Assembly (NCBI RefSeq): GCF_011745365.1
Contig: NW_024468911.1
Span: 3,900,759-3,964,758 of the forward strand
Source of the DNA: Cryphonectria parasitica EP155
Lineage: Eukaryota > Ascomycota > Sordariomycetes > Diaporthales > Cryphonectriaceae
Length of the DNA: 64,000 bases
Reading direction: 5' to 3'
Part shown: one piece after another, positions 33,997 through 45,929 of the stretch
How positions within the stretch are numbered: the stretch's first letter is position 1
Layout: every line of letters starts with the position of its first letter
Position numbers and translations under genes: made by a program
The notes under the pieces: generated by a model
Databases searched by the model: none
Seen by the model: only the letters and a program-made list of their open reading frames with translations
Told to the model about the DNA's origin: nothing

Positions 33997-35389
33997 TTAA
34001 GCGGCCACAGGGGCGGCAGCCTCCTCGGCACCGTTCGCAGTCTCCTCGGCAGGAGCGTCGCCCTCCTCACCATCGCCCTGCTTGTCAGGATTGTCAATGG
34101 CAACCTTGACAGCGATCTCGCGACCCTCAATTTCCTTTCCGTTCATCTCAGACACGGCCTTCTGCTGGAGCTCCTCGGAAGCGAGGGTGACGAAGCCGAA
34201 GCCGCGACCCTTGCGAGGCTCACCACGGGCCTGCAGCTTCTTAATCATGAAGCGGGGAATGGGCCGCAAGGCGATCTTGGCCGAGGACGGCTGGTACTCG
34301 CTGAAGAGCTCCTTGAGCTGAATGGTGCACATAGACATTAGCCGGTGTCATACCGCAGAGAACAAATGTCATTTACCTTTTCCTCGGTGAGATCGTAAGG
34401 CAGGTTGGCGACCATGACCTTAGTCTTAGAAGGGATACCATCAGCCGGGGGGCCGCGTTCGCGGCGCTCGCGAGCAGGGCGAGCCTGAGTCTTGGCCTTG
34501 CCATCAGGGTCAGTGTTGTTAGTCTGGTTGGTAATATCTTGCAAAGGTTGAGCCTCGCTAGCTGCCGCGGCGTCGTCGGTGGCCGCAGCGGCGCCCTCAG
34601 CGCCACCCTCCTTCTTGTCCTATTGGTAAAGGCAATGTCAGCTCATGCTGATTATCGGCGATACAAATTCGTGAGCTGCAGCTTACCTCACGACCACGGT
34701 TGCCGGCGCGACCTCCGCGGTGGCGAATGCCACGGCTGCCACGGCCACGGGTTGACTGGCGTCGGTGGGTACCAGTGCCCTCACCGTTTGCATCAGGCTT
34801 ATCAGCGCTGGCCTCGGGCTTGCGGGCCAGCTGAACAGAGACCTTACGTTCCAGGATCTCCTTGCCAGAGAGCTCAGCGATGGCGCGCTCGGCCTCGGTT
34901 GGGGTAGACAGGTCGACGAAGGCATAGCCGACAGAGCGTTCGGTGCGGGGGTTCTTGGGGATGGTGACACCCTCACTGCAGAAAGAACAGACAAGTCAGC
35001 GAGGCATGTTTCATCAGGATGCGCGAAATCTATAGCAAGTGATGCCCAATAATGTCGGGATCGCGCCATGGCGCCAGGCGTGTGCGACATGGGTGTGGAC
35101 AGGGGGGAGCTACGAGGAGGGGCGATAGGGCAAGGGACATGAGGTGGGAGAGCAGACGGCGGGTGCGATGCAAACAGATATGAGGAACTTACACGAGGTA
35201 GCCCTTGAAGAACTCCTTCAACCCCTCCTCGGTTGTCGCGTAGGCCAGGTTTCCGATGTAGAGGCGGCAACCCTCAGCAGGGCTGGGGGCAGTGGCATCG
35301 GTAGGCTTGTCGGTGATGGCGGTATTGGACAGAGCGGCTGTCACGTCGTTGACGGCGACATCAGCGGGCGTGTTCTCCTGAGCAGACAT
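33997..35389 (-). CDS. Two-RRM RNA-binding protein with central RGG segment (SBP1/RNP1-like)
   Basis: Exons read 35389-35193, 34975-34687, 34619-34377 and 34317-33997; introns are 217, 67 and 59 nt. The 349-residue product has RRM1 at about 40-125 (RNP2 CRLYIGNLAY, RNP1 VGYAFVDLS after intron 1). An Arg/Gly-rich linker follows at about 142-162 (RGRGSRGIRHRGGRAGNRGR), then an Ala-rich spacer and RRM2 at about 220-310 (RNP2 KVMVANLPYDL, RNP1 KGRGFGFVTLAS). The tail is Glu/Ala-rich. RRM-RGG-RRM is the layout of yeast Sbp1, a translational repressor that binds eIF4G and P-bodies. Function is inferred from architecture. Other fungal two-RRM proteins remain possible. Confidence 0.88.
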
Positions 35390-37835
35390 TTTGGCTGGGT
35401 GATCGTTTGAAGTTTTGAGAAGATCTGGACCGGGTCTGGGTGGCGGTTAGTCAGGATGGAGAAGTTGGGTCGAGCTTTGATGGACCGGCTTTGCAGCGTC
35501 AACGTGGACACAGTATTGCAAGTTTTGACGGGTTGAGAATTGAACTCTGTTGCAATCGGAGGGGGAGGAAAAGGGTAGCTAAGTGCCCTAGATGCAGTGG
35601 ATTGGAGGGGGGGAGGAGGCTTGACGGGTTGTTCGACAATTGTCGTTGATTGATCTTGTGGTGTAAGGAGGGAAGACGAAGGGAAGAAGAGAGAAAGAGA
35701 GACGACGTTGTGGCTCCTTTGTGTTGTTGCGCGACTGGGTCAAATAATTTTTTTGGGGCTCTCCCATCCAGTGACGAGTCTGGATCCGGGGGCTAAGTGG
35801 CAGGCGTGACAGGGGATTGATTGGGGGGTTGCGACCGCCCAAAGTCGCCCCTAGGAGGGAAAGTGTGGCGCACGAATTTGGGGGCGGGCTGGCACGTACC
35901 TTCTCTACTGCCCCGTTTGACGTGTGGTAGCGGGGTCTTTGGATTGGGGAAAGGTCCTCTTGAGGCTCAGAAAGTTCGACCTTGTGGACCTGTGCCCAGC
36001 TTGCCTGCCTGCCAGGATAGGTAAGTAAGATCGATCTTGTGGATGGTCAAATAAGGGAAGAAGAGCTGGACTGTTGCTTGGACCTGAGCTTGGATTTCTT
36101 AGCATTTGAAAATTGAACCTGGATGAGCGAGCGTCCTCACATATGTCGAGATGGTTGCTGGAGAAGAAAAGAGAGGAAAGGAGACAACTATGAGGTGGTT
36201 GGTCTGTCACTTATTTGTAGGACCTTTTGTGGTGGGTGAGCGGAGGGGCAGACGCTGTCAAGCAGACCCTACAATAATGATGACCTAGCTATTGTTTGAA
36301 GCCTGTGTGACCAAAAAGAACTACCTACTGCTGAGTGACACGCAATGAAGACCTCTCCCTTATCCAGTCCATTACAAAGGGCGGGCTGTATGACAGCATA
36401 GTACAGGATAACTGAATCTAATATACAGCACTGAGAGCCCTTAGCCATCAACGACCCGGGCCACAACAATATGTGACTTGAGTCTTCCTCTCCTCTCCTC
36501 ATGAAGCATCTCTCGAGAATAACCGAAACTGAACATAAGACCTTACACTGGCACAAATCACACATACAAAACCTCTCACTCGGAAAATATCATAAATCAA
36601 GAGTTGATTCGGTGTGCCACGGAAAAAAATACAGGGCTCATGCATTTGCCACAGAAAATGCTAGGTTCAATGGCTGATGCTACTGTACTATGCACTACAA
36701 ACGGGATACCCACTCTTACTGGCATGACGCGCCCACAATTAAGCTTCTCACAGTACAACCTAAGTGCGTAAGAACCTGGCAGCCCCTAGAGCTACCCTTC
36801 CCCTTGCTCAGTCACACAAATGTCTGTCTAACACTGTGAGGTGATTGTACTGTACATGCATGCAGCAGCCAGTCACTGGAGATCTCCAAAAGCTATATTG
36901 TGGCAGAGGGGGAGGGGGGCCATCAACTTGCACTAAACTTTTGTTCATCATTTAATGGTTATGGAAGGGATGTCAGGCCTTCCAAACAAGGCCCATGCCA
37001 GGATATGAGTGGCCAAGTTTTGACCACTTCGAGCCCGCCGGCCCTAGTCCGGCCGAAATGTGGTCATCACCGGAGCGATTTTCCGGGATTCTTTGAGATT
37101 CCACTGACCGAACCGGATCGGAGACAGCGATCCAATAATTACGGACTTGAACATTCGGACCCGTTAACCGCGTTTTGCCTTGCATCGTGGCTACTGAAAC
37201 GACTCTGCTTCCGTTCTTCCTTTTTTTCTCTGGGATCTTAATCTTTTTTGCCTTCTCCTTTTCAGTGCATTGCAGACTGGCAGATGCTTGCCTCCAGGAC
37301 TGTGATTGTTTAGGAGAATGTGCGCCCAGGGTGATTGGCTGCTGGCCGACCTCGGCCAAAAGAAAGGCGCTAACAAAGATCTGAGTAAGTACATACAGTA
37401 ACCTTTAAAGTACTTCTACATATGACAGAGCATCCCAAGGTGTAAGGATACAGAATATTTCTCCCATTTTCATTCACAATGTCAATCGCCTAAAATTCAT
37501 GACAACATACCAACTTCTCTGCGCCATTATCCTCAATTCGATTCCTCGCAGAGCAGACAACTTCGGGTTGTTGAGTGACAGTAGAAGTTATCTTGTCCGA
37601 GGAACATCACTCCTTGCAGGACACTAAGCACAGCCTTTAACCTCCCCTGCAAATCTCAAACTGAATAACCTGTGGGCTAAGCAGCCACAACTGCAGCTTC
37701 CCTTGTCGCTGAAAGGCCGAAAGTCGATGTGTAGAGGATCAGCACTGAGCAGGGAAGGACAAGAGCTGCTCTGGGCAGCATCAAGGCCCATCCTGGAAGG
37801 CGAGAGTGGCCGTGCCTGCCTTGAGTGTTCCAACC
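35390..37835. promoter_or_regulatory. Divergent intergenic region, two-RRM gene / TAH18
   Basis: 2.45 kb between two start codons. The 35400-36200 part is GA/GGG-rich and likely contains a long leader, possibly with a leader intron, of the two-RRM gene. 36250-36880 is AT-richer and featureless. No gene, repeat or RNA recognised. Confidence 0.4.
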
Positions 37836-40458
37836 ATGGAGGCGAGGCAGAGGAAGGATCAGCCAGGTGAACAGGAGCTGGAGGGCAGGTCACTGCTGAT
37901 TCTCTATGGCACAGAGACAGGCCACAGCCAGGAGATCGCAGAGGAGATTCGGGAGGCTGCTGAGAGGTTGCGATTTCAGACACTGGTTGAACAGATGAAT
38001 GACGTATCACTGGTGAGTCTCACAACTTGGGATGTTCGTTCTTCTTTCCTTTGCAAACATGCTCCCTTGAGAATTAATGTTAACAAAGCTGGCTTCCACT
38101 GCATAGAAAGAGCTGGCCCAATATCTGCTTGTCATCTTTGTCACATCGACTACAGGTCAAGGGGACATGCCTGCCAATGCTACTGCTTTCTGGAAGAGCC
38201 TTTTGAGAAAGAAGTTACCACTAGGCTGTCTGCATCAGCTGAATTTCACCATCTTCGGCCTTGGCGACAGCAGCTATCCCAAGTGAGAACTTTTGCCTCA
38301 TCTCGCCCCGCTTTATCGCCAATCAGAAACATTCGTTGACCGGCGTTCTCGTATCTAGATTCAACTGGGCTGCAAGAAAACTACAAAAACGTCTCTTGCA
38401 ACTCGGGGCAACTGAGGTCTACCCAGCCGGGGAAGGCGACGAGAAGCACGATAACGGGTAAGCGATCCTATGTCTCTTTCTTTCCTCCTACCCACCACCT
38501 CCACAGCCCACTGCTGCCTGCCGACATCTCCAGTGCATCAGCCTGTCCAGGGTGAGAACGCTTTCTGACGCTCCTGCAGAATTGACAGCATTTATCTGCC
38601 TTGGTATCAGGGCCTGCAATCTCATCTATCCAACCGATATCCGCTGCCCAGTGGCATTGCGCCCATACCTAACGACCAACTTCTCCCACCAAAGTATCCC
38701 ATCGAAGTGGCAGAGATGGATCCCAAGGATCTGAACCATGCGAATGAGAACGCAAGCTGGGAGGCGAACCGAGAGAAGCATGCCGCCCTCAGTCATGTCC
38801 AACACCCCAAATCTACTTCCCAAGAAGCCGACGACCAAGACCTTCGTCGCAACGACCTAAACGGATATGGTGAACTCGCTCGACACGGCGCACTTAGTCT
38901 TGAGCGCCTGAAAATCAGGGGACCTGCGAAACCGGACGGGGATAACATCCTCAAAGATCATCCTCACAAGTATGATCTCAACCGGCCCGCTCGCGAGGAT
39001 GGGCCGCCGCCCACAGAGCTCCTCCCTATCCCTGGAACCAGGGAGTGCAAGCTTCTCTCTAATAAACGTGTCACCCCGGACAGCCACTGGCAAGATGTGC
39101 GCCTTCTTACGATGGAGATCTATAAAAGCGACTGGAACAAGAGCGAGCTGCCAGACTTTCTGCCAGGCGACACTATCATGATCTACCCCAAAAACTTCCC
39201 CTCCGACGTCCAGAAACTAATCCATCTGATGGGCTGGGATCCGGTCGCAGACCTGAGAATCAACTGGAGCAGCAAGCTTGGGCAAGTATCCGTCCCGCGC
39301 GGCATGCATCCCATCGACAACTCAACCCTACGGGATATTCTCCTCCACAATCTCGATTTCAATGCCATCCCAACCCGCACATTTCTCAAGCAGTTGCGGC
39401 GCCATACTCGAGACGAGCGCGAGCAGGAACGCTTGCTGGAGCTCACACTCGAGTCGAACACGCAGGAGTTCTATGACTACACATCTCGGCCCCGTCGCAC
39501 CATCCTGGAGGTTCTTGAAGACTTTCCGGGTGTCCAGGTCCCCGTGAGATACGCCCTAGAAGCCTTCCCAATCATCCGTGGCCGAGCATTCAGTATCGCC
39601 AACAGCGCCTTTGAGCATCATGACGAAACTGCGGAGACCCGGATCGTTGAATTGCTGGTTGCTTTGGTCGAATACAAGACAATCATTCGGAAGCCAAGAA
39701 GGGTGAGTTGAGCCAGTTTATTCCGCCGTTTTGATGAGCTTTGAACTTTGAATAACTAATGGGTGCTCTTACAGGGACTTTGCTCGAGGTACATTCAAGC
39801 TCTGGAACCAGGAACACGACTGGCTGTTGGGATCAACCCAGGCCATCCTCCGCCGTTCGATGACGACAGCTTCAAGAGGCCCCTGATCGGCATCGCCACA
39901 GGGACAGGAATAGCGCCCATCCGCAGTCTGATTCAGCACCGTCACCTGTGTGATACCGAAGCAAGCGGTAAAACCCTACTCTTTTACGGTTGCCGAAGCA
40001 AAGATGCGGATTTCCACTTCGAAGGAAACTGGCGGCGCTTGAAAGGTCTTGCGGTTGTGCCAGCCTTCTCGCGCGATCCAATCAATGAAGATGAAAAAAG
40101 CTTTCTTGACCCCTACGCGAAACAGGAGTCGTCGCTTGGGCCAAGTGGAATGAGCGCCATGCCTGGCCCCATCGGACCACAGAACACGCCTTGGATCAGG
40201 AGCTTCGACTACGACCGGGGCAAGATGTACGTCCAGCATCAGATCCGCCGATACGCACAAGAGATGTGTAATTTGATCATGCGTGGTATCGAATCTGGAC
40301 ACAACCCCATCATCATGATCTGCGGTAATGCGGGCAGAATGCCTGTGTCGGTGCGCCTCGCGCTGGAGGATGCCTTAGTGATAGGAGGTCTGGTCAAAGA
40401 TAATGAGGCAGCTAAGCATGTATTGCAGGAGTTTGGCGTCTGGATGGAGACATGGTAG
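37836..40458 (+). CDS. TAH18: NADPH-dependent diflavin oxidoreductase TAH18/NDOR1
   Basis: Passes electrons from NADPH through FAD and FMN to Dre2 in cytosolic Fe-S protein assembly. Exons are 37836-38012, 38107-38282, 38359-38457, 38580-39702 and 39775-40458; introns are 94, 76, 122 and 72 nt. The 752-residue product has a flavodoxin domain (residues 15-165: LYGTETGHSQEIAEEI, TSTTGQGDMPAN, FGLGDSSYPKFNWAARK), an FAD domain with RAFSIANS, and the NADPH part (GIATGTGIAPIRSLI, LFYGCRSKDADFHF) ending in a C-terminal Trp. It is longer than yeast Tah18 (623), mainly through a polar segment between the flavodoxin and FAD domains at about 200-290. The start is the first ATG of the frame, 15-20 residues before conserved sequence. 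Confidence 0.93.
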
Positions 40459-41811
40459 ATGCTGGTCCTGAATCTGTCTTGCGTGACGTGATGCAGAGCT
40501 CTCACTAAGACCTCGTTGGAGAAGACGGCCAATTCTACACGGACGACACATCATCCATGCGGGCCCTACCGCATATTATGGCTCCAAAATCATAACTTGG
40601 GGTCGAAGTCTGTATGGTTTAGAGTAGCCGACATGTCCTTGCCGCAGGACGTCCACATTTGTGGCATGGGTACGGTAGACCTTGATCAGGTACAATCAAT
40701 CTTCTTGCCGTCACATGAGGAAATTCTCATGCGAGCAGAATAAACAAATTCATTACTATGGAATTTCACTTTCGATCACGCTCGATCCCTCTACGCTCTT
40801 TAAATGACTAACTGGGTGGATTAAACTTTTTTTCTTCTTTCTTATTGGGATAGACAATCGGAAGTACATGATGAGGACATGAGAAAAACTTCTTTCACCG
40901 AAGTCCATGGCAGCTTCTGTGAAAATAGAAAATGCAAGTCTCGCATCGTATCCATACAGGACGATTCTGTTAACATTAAAGCACCCGCCTGCCTTCACTC
41001 GCCCATTCATCGTCTTCCACTGCGTGCAACCCTCCTTTTGGTATGGCTTTCGCCACACCAAAGGATGCCTCATGTATCCATCTGCCACAATATAACAAAA
41101 CCGTCATGCTATTCGTGTATCAGGTAGATAGATAAACTTTCCCGTCCAAGGAGAAAAAGGAAAGTCAAGTAAAATGGAACATGTATGGATATGTGTAGAT
41201 ACCAGTTCACAGTGGACGGATCTGGTCTGATAGCCTTTCCATACGCCCGCCCATGAAAGCAAGCCAAAAGAGAAAAGGAATCAGTACTATGCTGTGAACA
41301 AACCCGACACCCCCTTTTTCCCCGACGTAAGGGGAAATGAAATGTGGTGCGCCTGTCTGACCCCTACGAACGCCGTTGGAGATGTTGAGGTAAACAAATT
41401 TTTTTCTTCTTCTTTCTGGAGAAACAACGGAATCAATGAGTAGTAGCCTGATGGTATGAAATAGGAGGCGATAAAGAGAAGAAATGAGTATGAGGACGTT
41501 AGATGGGGGTGAAAATAGGATTATAGTAGAAGTAAAAGAAGGCAATGTTTGGTTGTTCGAGAATGCAAGGGACGAGGCCAGCGTTCAGAGGGCGAGATTA
41601 TAATGTTGTAGTTGAAGATGGATAAAAAGACGGCCAAGTAAAATTGGTTCTTTGTGGTAAGAACCGCCAGGAGAAGCGGCACAACTGTTGGTTCTCGACG
41701 GGCTCTCGGTTGTTTGGTGTCGGTGGCCTTTGTGCAATGAGAAGAGTATCTGATTTGGTGGGCTTGGGCCGATGACAAGGATTGATTGCACCAAATCTTT
41801 ATCTTCTCATT
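40459..41811. other. Convergent 3' intergenic region
   Basis: 1.35 kb between the stops of TAH18 and the membrane protein gene. AT-rich with poly-T/CTT runs (40827-40843, 41397-41412). Two 3' UTRs are expected. No gene seen. Confidence 0.45.
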
Positions 41812-43488
41812 TTAGTTCTCCCAGCTATATCTCTTGTCCGAGAACTGCGGGATGTGCACAATGTCGTTGCCGCCAATGACCCGCTCCTTTCCTATCATGG
41901 ACAGGTTCTTGACGATCTGGGCCTGGATGCGCGCCTCCTCCTCAACGGTAAAGTTACTGCCCAAGCTGTCGGCGGAGGGGCGCCGCTGCCGCGGGACCTC
42001 CTCACGTTCCAGCAGCAGCAGCAGTTCCTGCTGGGCGTGGATGGAATGCTCGCGGGTGAAGGTCGGGTTGGCAGGGTTCTGGTGGGGGCGGAAGGGGTTG
42101 CTGTCGTGCAGGAGGGGGTCCTGGTACGTGAGGGGGCTCAGTGCGCCGGCAGACGAGGCCGTTGCGGGGCGGCGCATGTTGGGGTCCGCAGCCAGAACCC
42201 GCGGCACCGATCGGTAGGGGCCCTGCTGCTGCCACCCAGCCTGGAACTGACCGGGGGTCGGCATCAGACTGTCGCTGGGCAACGGGCCCAGGCACACGAT
42301 GTTGGTGGAGTCGATGGGCACCTTCTGGTTTTGGGTCGTCGGGGAGTGCAGGGAGCCGGTCGGTGAGTAGGTTGGGGTGGGCGGTGGCAGGGATATTGAG
42401 GCCGTCTGCGCGCCCGAGTTGGACCTGCTCATGTTTGGCACGGACGTCGGGGTGGTAGAAGACGCCTGGTCATACACCAGGTGGCTCGAGCAGTCCGAGG
42501 TGGAAGAGTGTGATGAGTGTGACGCGCCCAAGGAGGGATCCGAGGCAAAAGAGTCCTTGAGCGTGGGTGTCCGGTGTGGTGACGGTATGGCTGGTACCGG
42601 TATATTGAACGAGTAATATTCATACGGCGAAGAAGGAGCGGCGAACGTTGAGTAGGCCGAGGTAGCATCAGAAGGGCTGCGTGAGTGTACCGGCGGCGCG
42701 ATGGTCAGGGGTGGAGGTGGCCCCGTGCGCTTGCGGTGCCAGGCTGCCTGGGGCGCGGTGGTGACGGGAGGCATCTCGAGCACGAGCTTGTTGATGTCGA
42801 GGGTGCCAGGCGGAGGGGGTGTCGAGGTGCCCTCAGGCCGGTAGTGCGGTATGGAGCTGACATCGCGCTCCGACTTGCTGGCGAAAGTGGTGAAGCTGAT
42901 ATCGCGCTCTGACCTCCCCGCAGAGCACGTGTAAGGCGGCACAGGCCCGTGAGCATCCACCTCCCGGTTGGCCTCTTCGAAAGGGTCATCCTCTTCTGCC
43001 CCAAAGAGGACCTTGCCGTCGCCGAACAGGCCGCCCTCGAGCTCGGCGGCCGACCCACGGCGATGGCTGGGCAGCTCCTTGAGCTCATTCTCGGGTAGCT
43101 GCAGCGGCTGGAGGCCGGCCTCAGAGAGAAAGCTGTCAGGCGTGGCATTCAGATCTGCCCTCGACTTGCGGCGCTTCGGAGAGAGGACGGCGAGCACGCG
43201 GCCAAAGCGGTTCCGCGGCGCATTCGCCTCCCTGCCAGCAGCAGGAGGAGCAAGCACACAGGGCTTCATGGCATGCCACGTCTCGTTGCGCAACCTCGAG
43301 TTGATCCTTGCCCGCGGGCGGTAGCGGTAGAACCAGTAGGACAGGCTCGTGACGACGACGAGGCTGACGATCAGGGCGATTCCGACACCGATGCCAACAC
43401 TGGCACCGAGGCTGAACGGGAATAGTGTTGAACTTGAATTGCTTCCAGATCGTTTCGCGGACACGGGCTGTATGGCCCAGGGCGCCAT
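41812..43488 (-). CDS. Single-pass membrane protein with long disordered cytoplasmic tail
   Basis: Single exon of 558 residues from ATG 43488; the open frame continues upstream without another ATG, so an extra 5' exon cannot be excluded. Residues 1-25 are polar and Ser-rich; residues 28-52 form one membrane segment (ASVGIGVGIALIVSLVVVTSL) with Gly-x-Gly-x-Gly spacing as in fungal SKG6-type anchors; a basic stop-transfer cluster follows (YRYRPRARINSRLR). The remaining 490 residues are Pro/Ser/Thr-rich with many SP and TP sites and a short Gln/Leu helix (QQELLLLLEREEVPRQRR) near the end. Such proteins often act at the cell surface or wall-signalling sites, but no function is claimed. Not recognised beyond architecture. 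Confidence 0.82.
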   Translation of the reverse strand: MAPWAIQPVSAKRSGSNSSSTLFPFSLGASVGIGVGIALIVSLVVVTSLSYWFYRYRPRARINSRLRNETWHAMKPCVLAPPAAGREANAPRNRFGRVLAVLSPKRRKSRADLNATPDSFLSEAGLQPLQLPENELKELPSHRRGSAAELEGGLFGDGKVLFGAEEDDPFEEANREVDAHGPVPPYTCSAGRSERDISFTTFASKSERDVSSIPHYRPEGTSTPPPPGTLDINKLVLEMPPVTTAPQAAWHRKRTGPPPPLTIAPPVHSRSPSDATSAYSTFAAPSSPYEYYSFNIPVPAIPSPHRTPTLKDSFASDPSLGASHSSHSSTSDCSSHLVYDQASSTTPTSVPNMSRSNSGAQTASISLPPPTPTYSPTGSLHSPTTQNQKVPIDSTNIVCLGPLPSDSLMPTPGQFQAGWQQQGPYRSVPRVLAADPNMRRPATASSAGALSPLTYQDPLLHDSNPFRPHQNPANPTFTREHSIHAQQELLLLLEREEVPRQRRPSADSLGSNFTVEEEARIQAQIVKNLSMIGKERVIGGNDIVHIPQFSDKRYSWEN

Positions 43489-45903
43489 GAAAGTGCTCCC
43501 GGAGGGCCAGACTATGATATTAGAATCGACAGTCCCCCGCCGGGCCTGTATCCACCGGACTGGAAAAAACGTTGTCCCTCGAAACACCTAGACGAAATTG
43601 CCATGCCCCAACCAGAAGAGGTCCGGAGTGGTGTCTTCGCTCGCTCGGTGGGCCTTGTCGTGTACTGCAGATGCACATCCGCCTCAGGCGAGGCTCAGCT
43701 GGAGTGGGAAAAGAGAGGGGTTGGGCGCTGAGTGATCCGCGCAGCAAATGCTACGATCCGAATGGTTATCTGGCGGTCTGCGTCTTGTTTCCTCTCTTTC
43801 TCTTTCTGTCTTTCGTCCTCACACGCACTGACTCTCTGTTTTCTCTCTCCCGGCTCCCCCACCGATCTCTTATTGGCAGCTGGGGTGAGGGAAGAGTCAA
43901 GAGAAGAAGAGGAAAGGAAAAAGAAGACCAACTGCACAAGAAGAACTGACGACACGAAAGCATGGGAAGGAGAACGGGGAAAGAAAGGGCAGGTAGGATT
44001 TATGAAATTGTGACAGGGGGGGATAAGACACACAACCGGGGGAAGGGACGACCTCGCCCAGCTGCCACTGCAGGCAGGATTTCCTCATTTGCTAGCCTGA
44101 ACGAGCGATGACACCCAAGCCTAATCGGCTGGGTCTCAGTGCAACCTTGGAAACACTGCAACACACACACATCACAATGCTGCAAGGGCGGTTTCTGGCG
44201 GTCCCGAGCCCTGACGCCCGCACTGGCTGCAGGTCTTTCAATGGTTGGTCATGAGAAGCTCCGTGCCTGTCGGCCATTGAGTGTACTATGGCAGACACCA
44301 CACCCACCCACCCCCGCGCTCATCGGAACTGCGCACTGCCAAGACGTAAAACGAGGCTGTCACGAGGGAGGTGGAGGTGTGGTCATAGTCATGATGGTGG
44401 TAGTGGTACAAGGTAATCCAATCTCCATTGACCAGGGTTGTCGATAGTGTGTTGATGATATACCCTGGAGCAACGCCCACAGCCTGGCCCAGGCTACTGC
44501 TTCTTTCGCCTATCGATCGATCCCTTCGCAACAGGTCATAAATCGATGATCTGCCTCGTATGCGCACGTCATTGCAACACACACATTCGATGCCAGTTCA
44601 CATGATTCCATCACACGTCAGAGACAGGGAGACACGACAGGAAGGGAGAGAGATGAAGCGTGGGTGCGAAGGAAGATTAAGGTGTAATTAAGAGGTAAGC
44701 TTTGGTGGACCGAGCCCCGGGGCACACACATACACACACCATAGTACAGACAAGGTACATTGTCTGTCTCGCTGCTGCGCACCTGGTCATTGTGTCCTCC
44801 CCACTTTGATGTGGCGCTGACTCTTGTTCTCTTGTTGTCTGCTGCACAACATTGTCCAAAGGAACCCTGACTATCCCAATTCAACATGTTGCAATCTCCA
44901 TGTAATTTCCAAACCCACGATGCCGAATCACATCTACCGCTGCTGTCACACCAAGATCGATCATCACCTGCAGGCTTTGTTACTAATATCATTTTTACCC
45001 CTCCATCCGAGTGAGTGGGAGTGGAGGAGAGAGGAGAAGAACAACAAGAAAGAAAACTAGAGGACCCTCCTTGATTGCTGCTCGTCTAATCATCTCCCAA
45101 CAACCTGGTAATAAGGTCTGGTCAGGTCAGGGCGCACATTGTTCTGGTTGTTTTTGGTAGACCAACGTCGCTTGCCAAGCATCATCTCTATCTCGACAAA
45201 AATCACCGACGTGGTTGAGACTGCATGAACGTCCCTAATTTACGCCAGAGGCCGACAGGAAAGTGGTGTGCAGACCAGTCAGGGGCAATCAAAAACCTAC
45301 GCAACGCCCGCAACGCCCGCAGCGGCCCCCATCCCCCTCCTCCCTCCACACACACAAACACACCTAGCCAGACTACACACACAACTCCAGAGGGATCAAG
45401 AAGACTTGCAGCCATCCCGCACCACTCTTTCGCTGGGAAGGATCTGAATCCCTACCAAGGCCACGAGCGCGCTGCCAACGTTGCGCTGGCCATCGTCCTC
45501 TTCCCCCGCTCCTCTCCAAAAGGGGCCATAGGGGGCCCTGTTCTCAGGGCGGCCGAGCCCGGCAGTCACAAATCCTCAGACATGAGTGTGTCCTGCGGCG
45601 AGGGCTCATTGGATCGAACGTCGATGCTCATTGCTGATGCGCAGGGCAGAGGACGCGCTCGAGCTCTGTCGACAGCTTCTTTCTTCTCTATTGGCTGCAT
45701 AATGGGAGGGTCGGAGATGTTCCCAATCACAATGCGACGCTGACGGGCAAAATCTCCTCTCTAGCTGCCCCTATGGTCCGGGTTTGAGTGATTCTTATGC
45801 TTCTAGAAGAGAACCTTGGAACTTCCTGAACCGGTTCCGTGGTTGCGTGGGTTGAGACGCCGTACCCACCCTTTGTGGTTCTTCCACGTGGTCGTGTGCT
45901 TCC

Positions 45904-45929
45904 CACACACATACACACACACACACACA
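45904..45929 (+). repeat. CA dinucleotide microsatellite
   Basis: Twenty-six bases of almost pure CA repeat with a single T interruption. It is one of several CA-rich tracts in this gene-poor region and would be expected to vary in length. Confidence 0.9.

Noticed and set aside
43489..43587. Upstream extension of the membrane protein
   Set aside because: Starts at GTG; an extra spliced exon is possible but nothing in the sequence supports a particular one.
45225..45743. 172-codon plus-strand open frame
   Set aside because: Low-complexity Pro/Thr/His stretch from CA repeats, no motif and no conserved-looking block.
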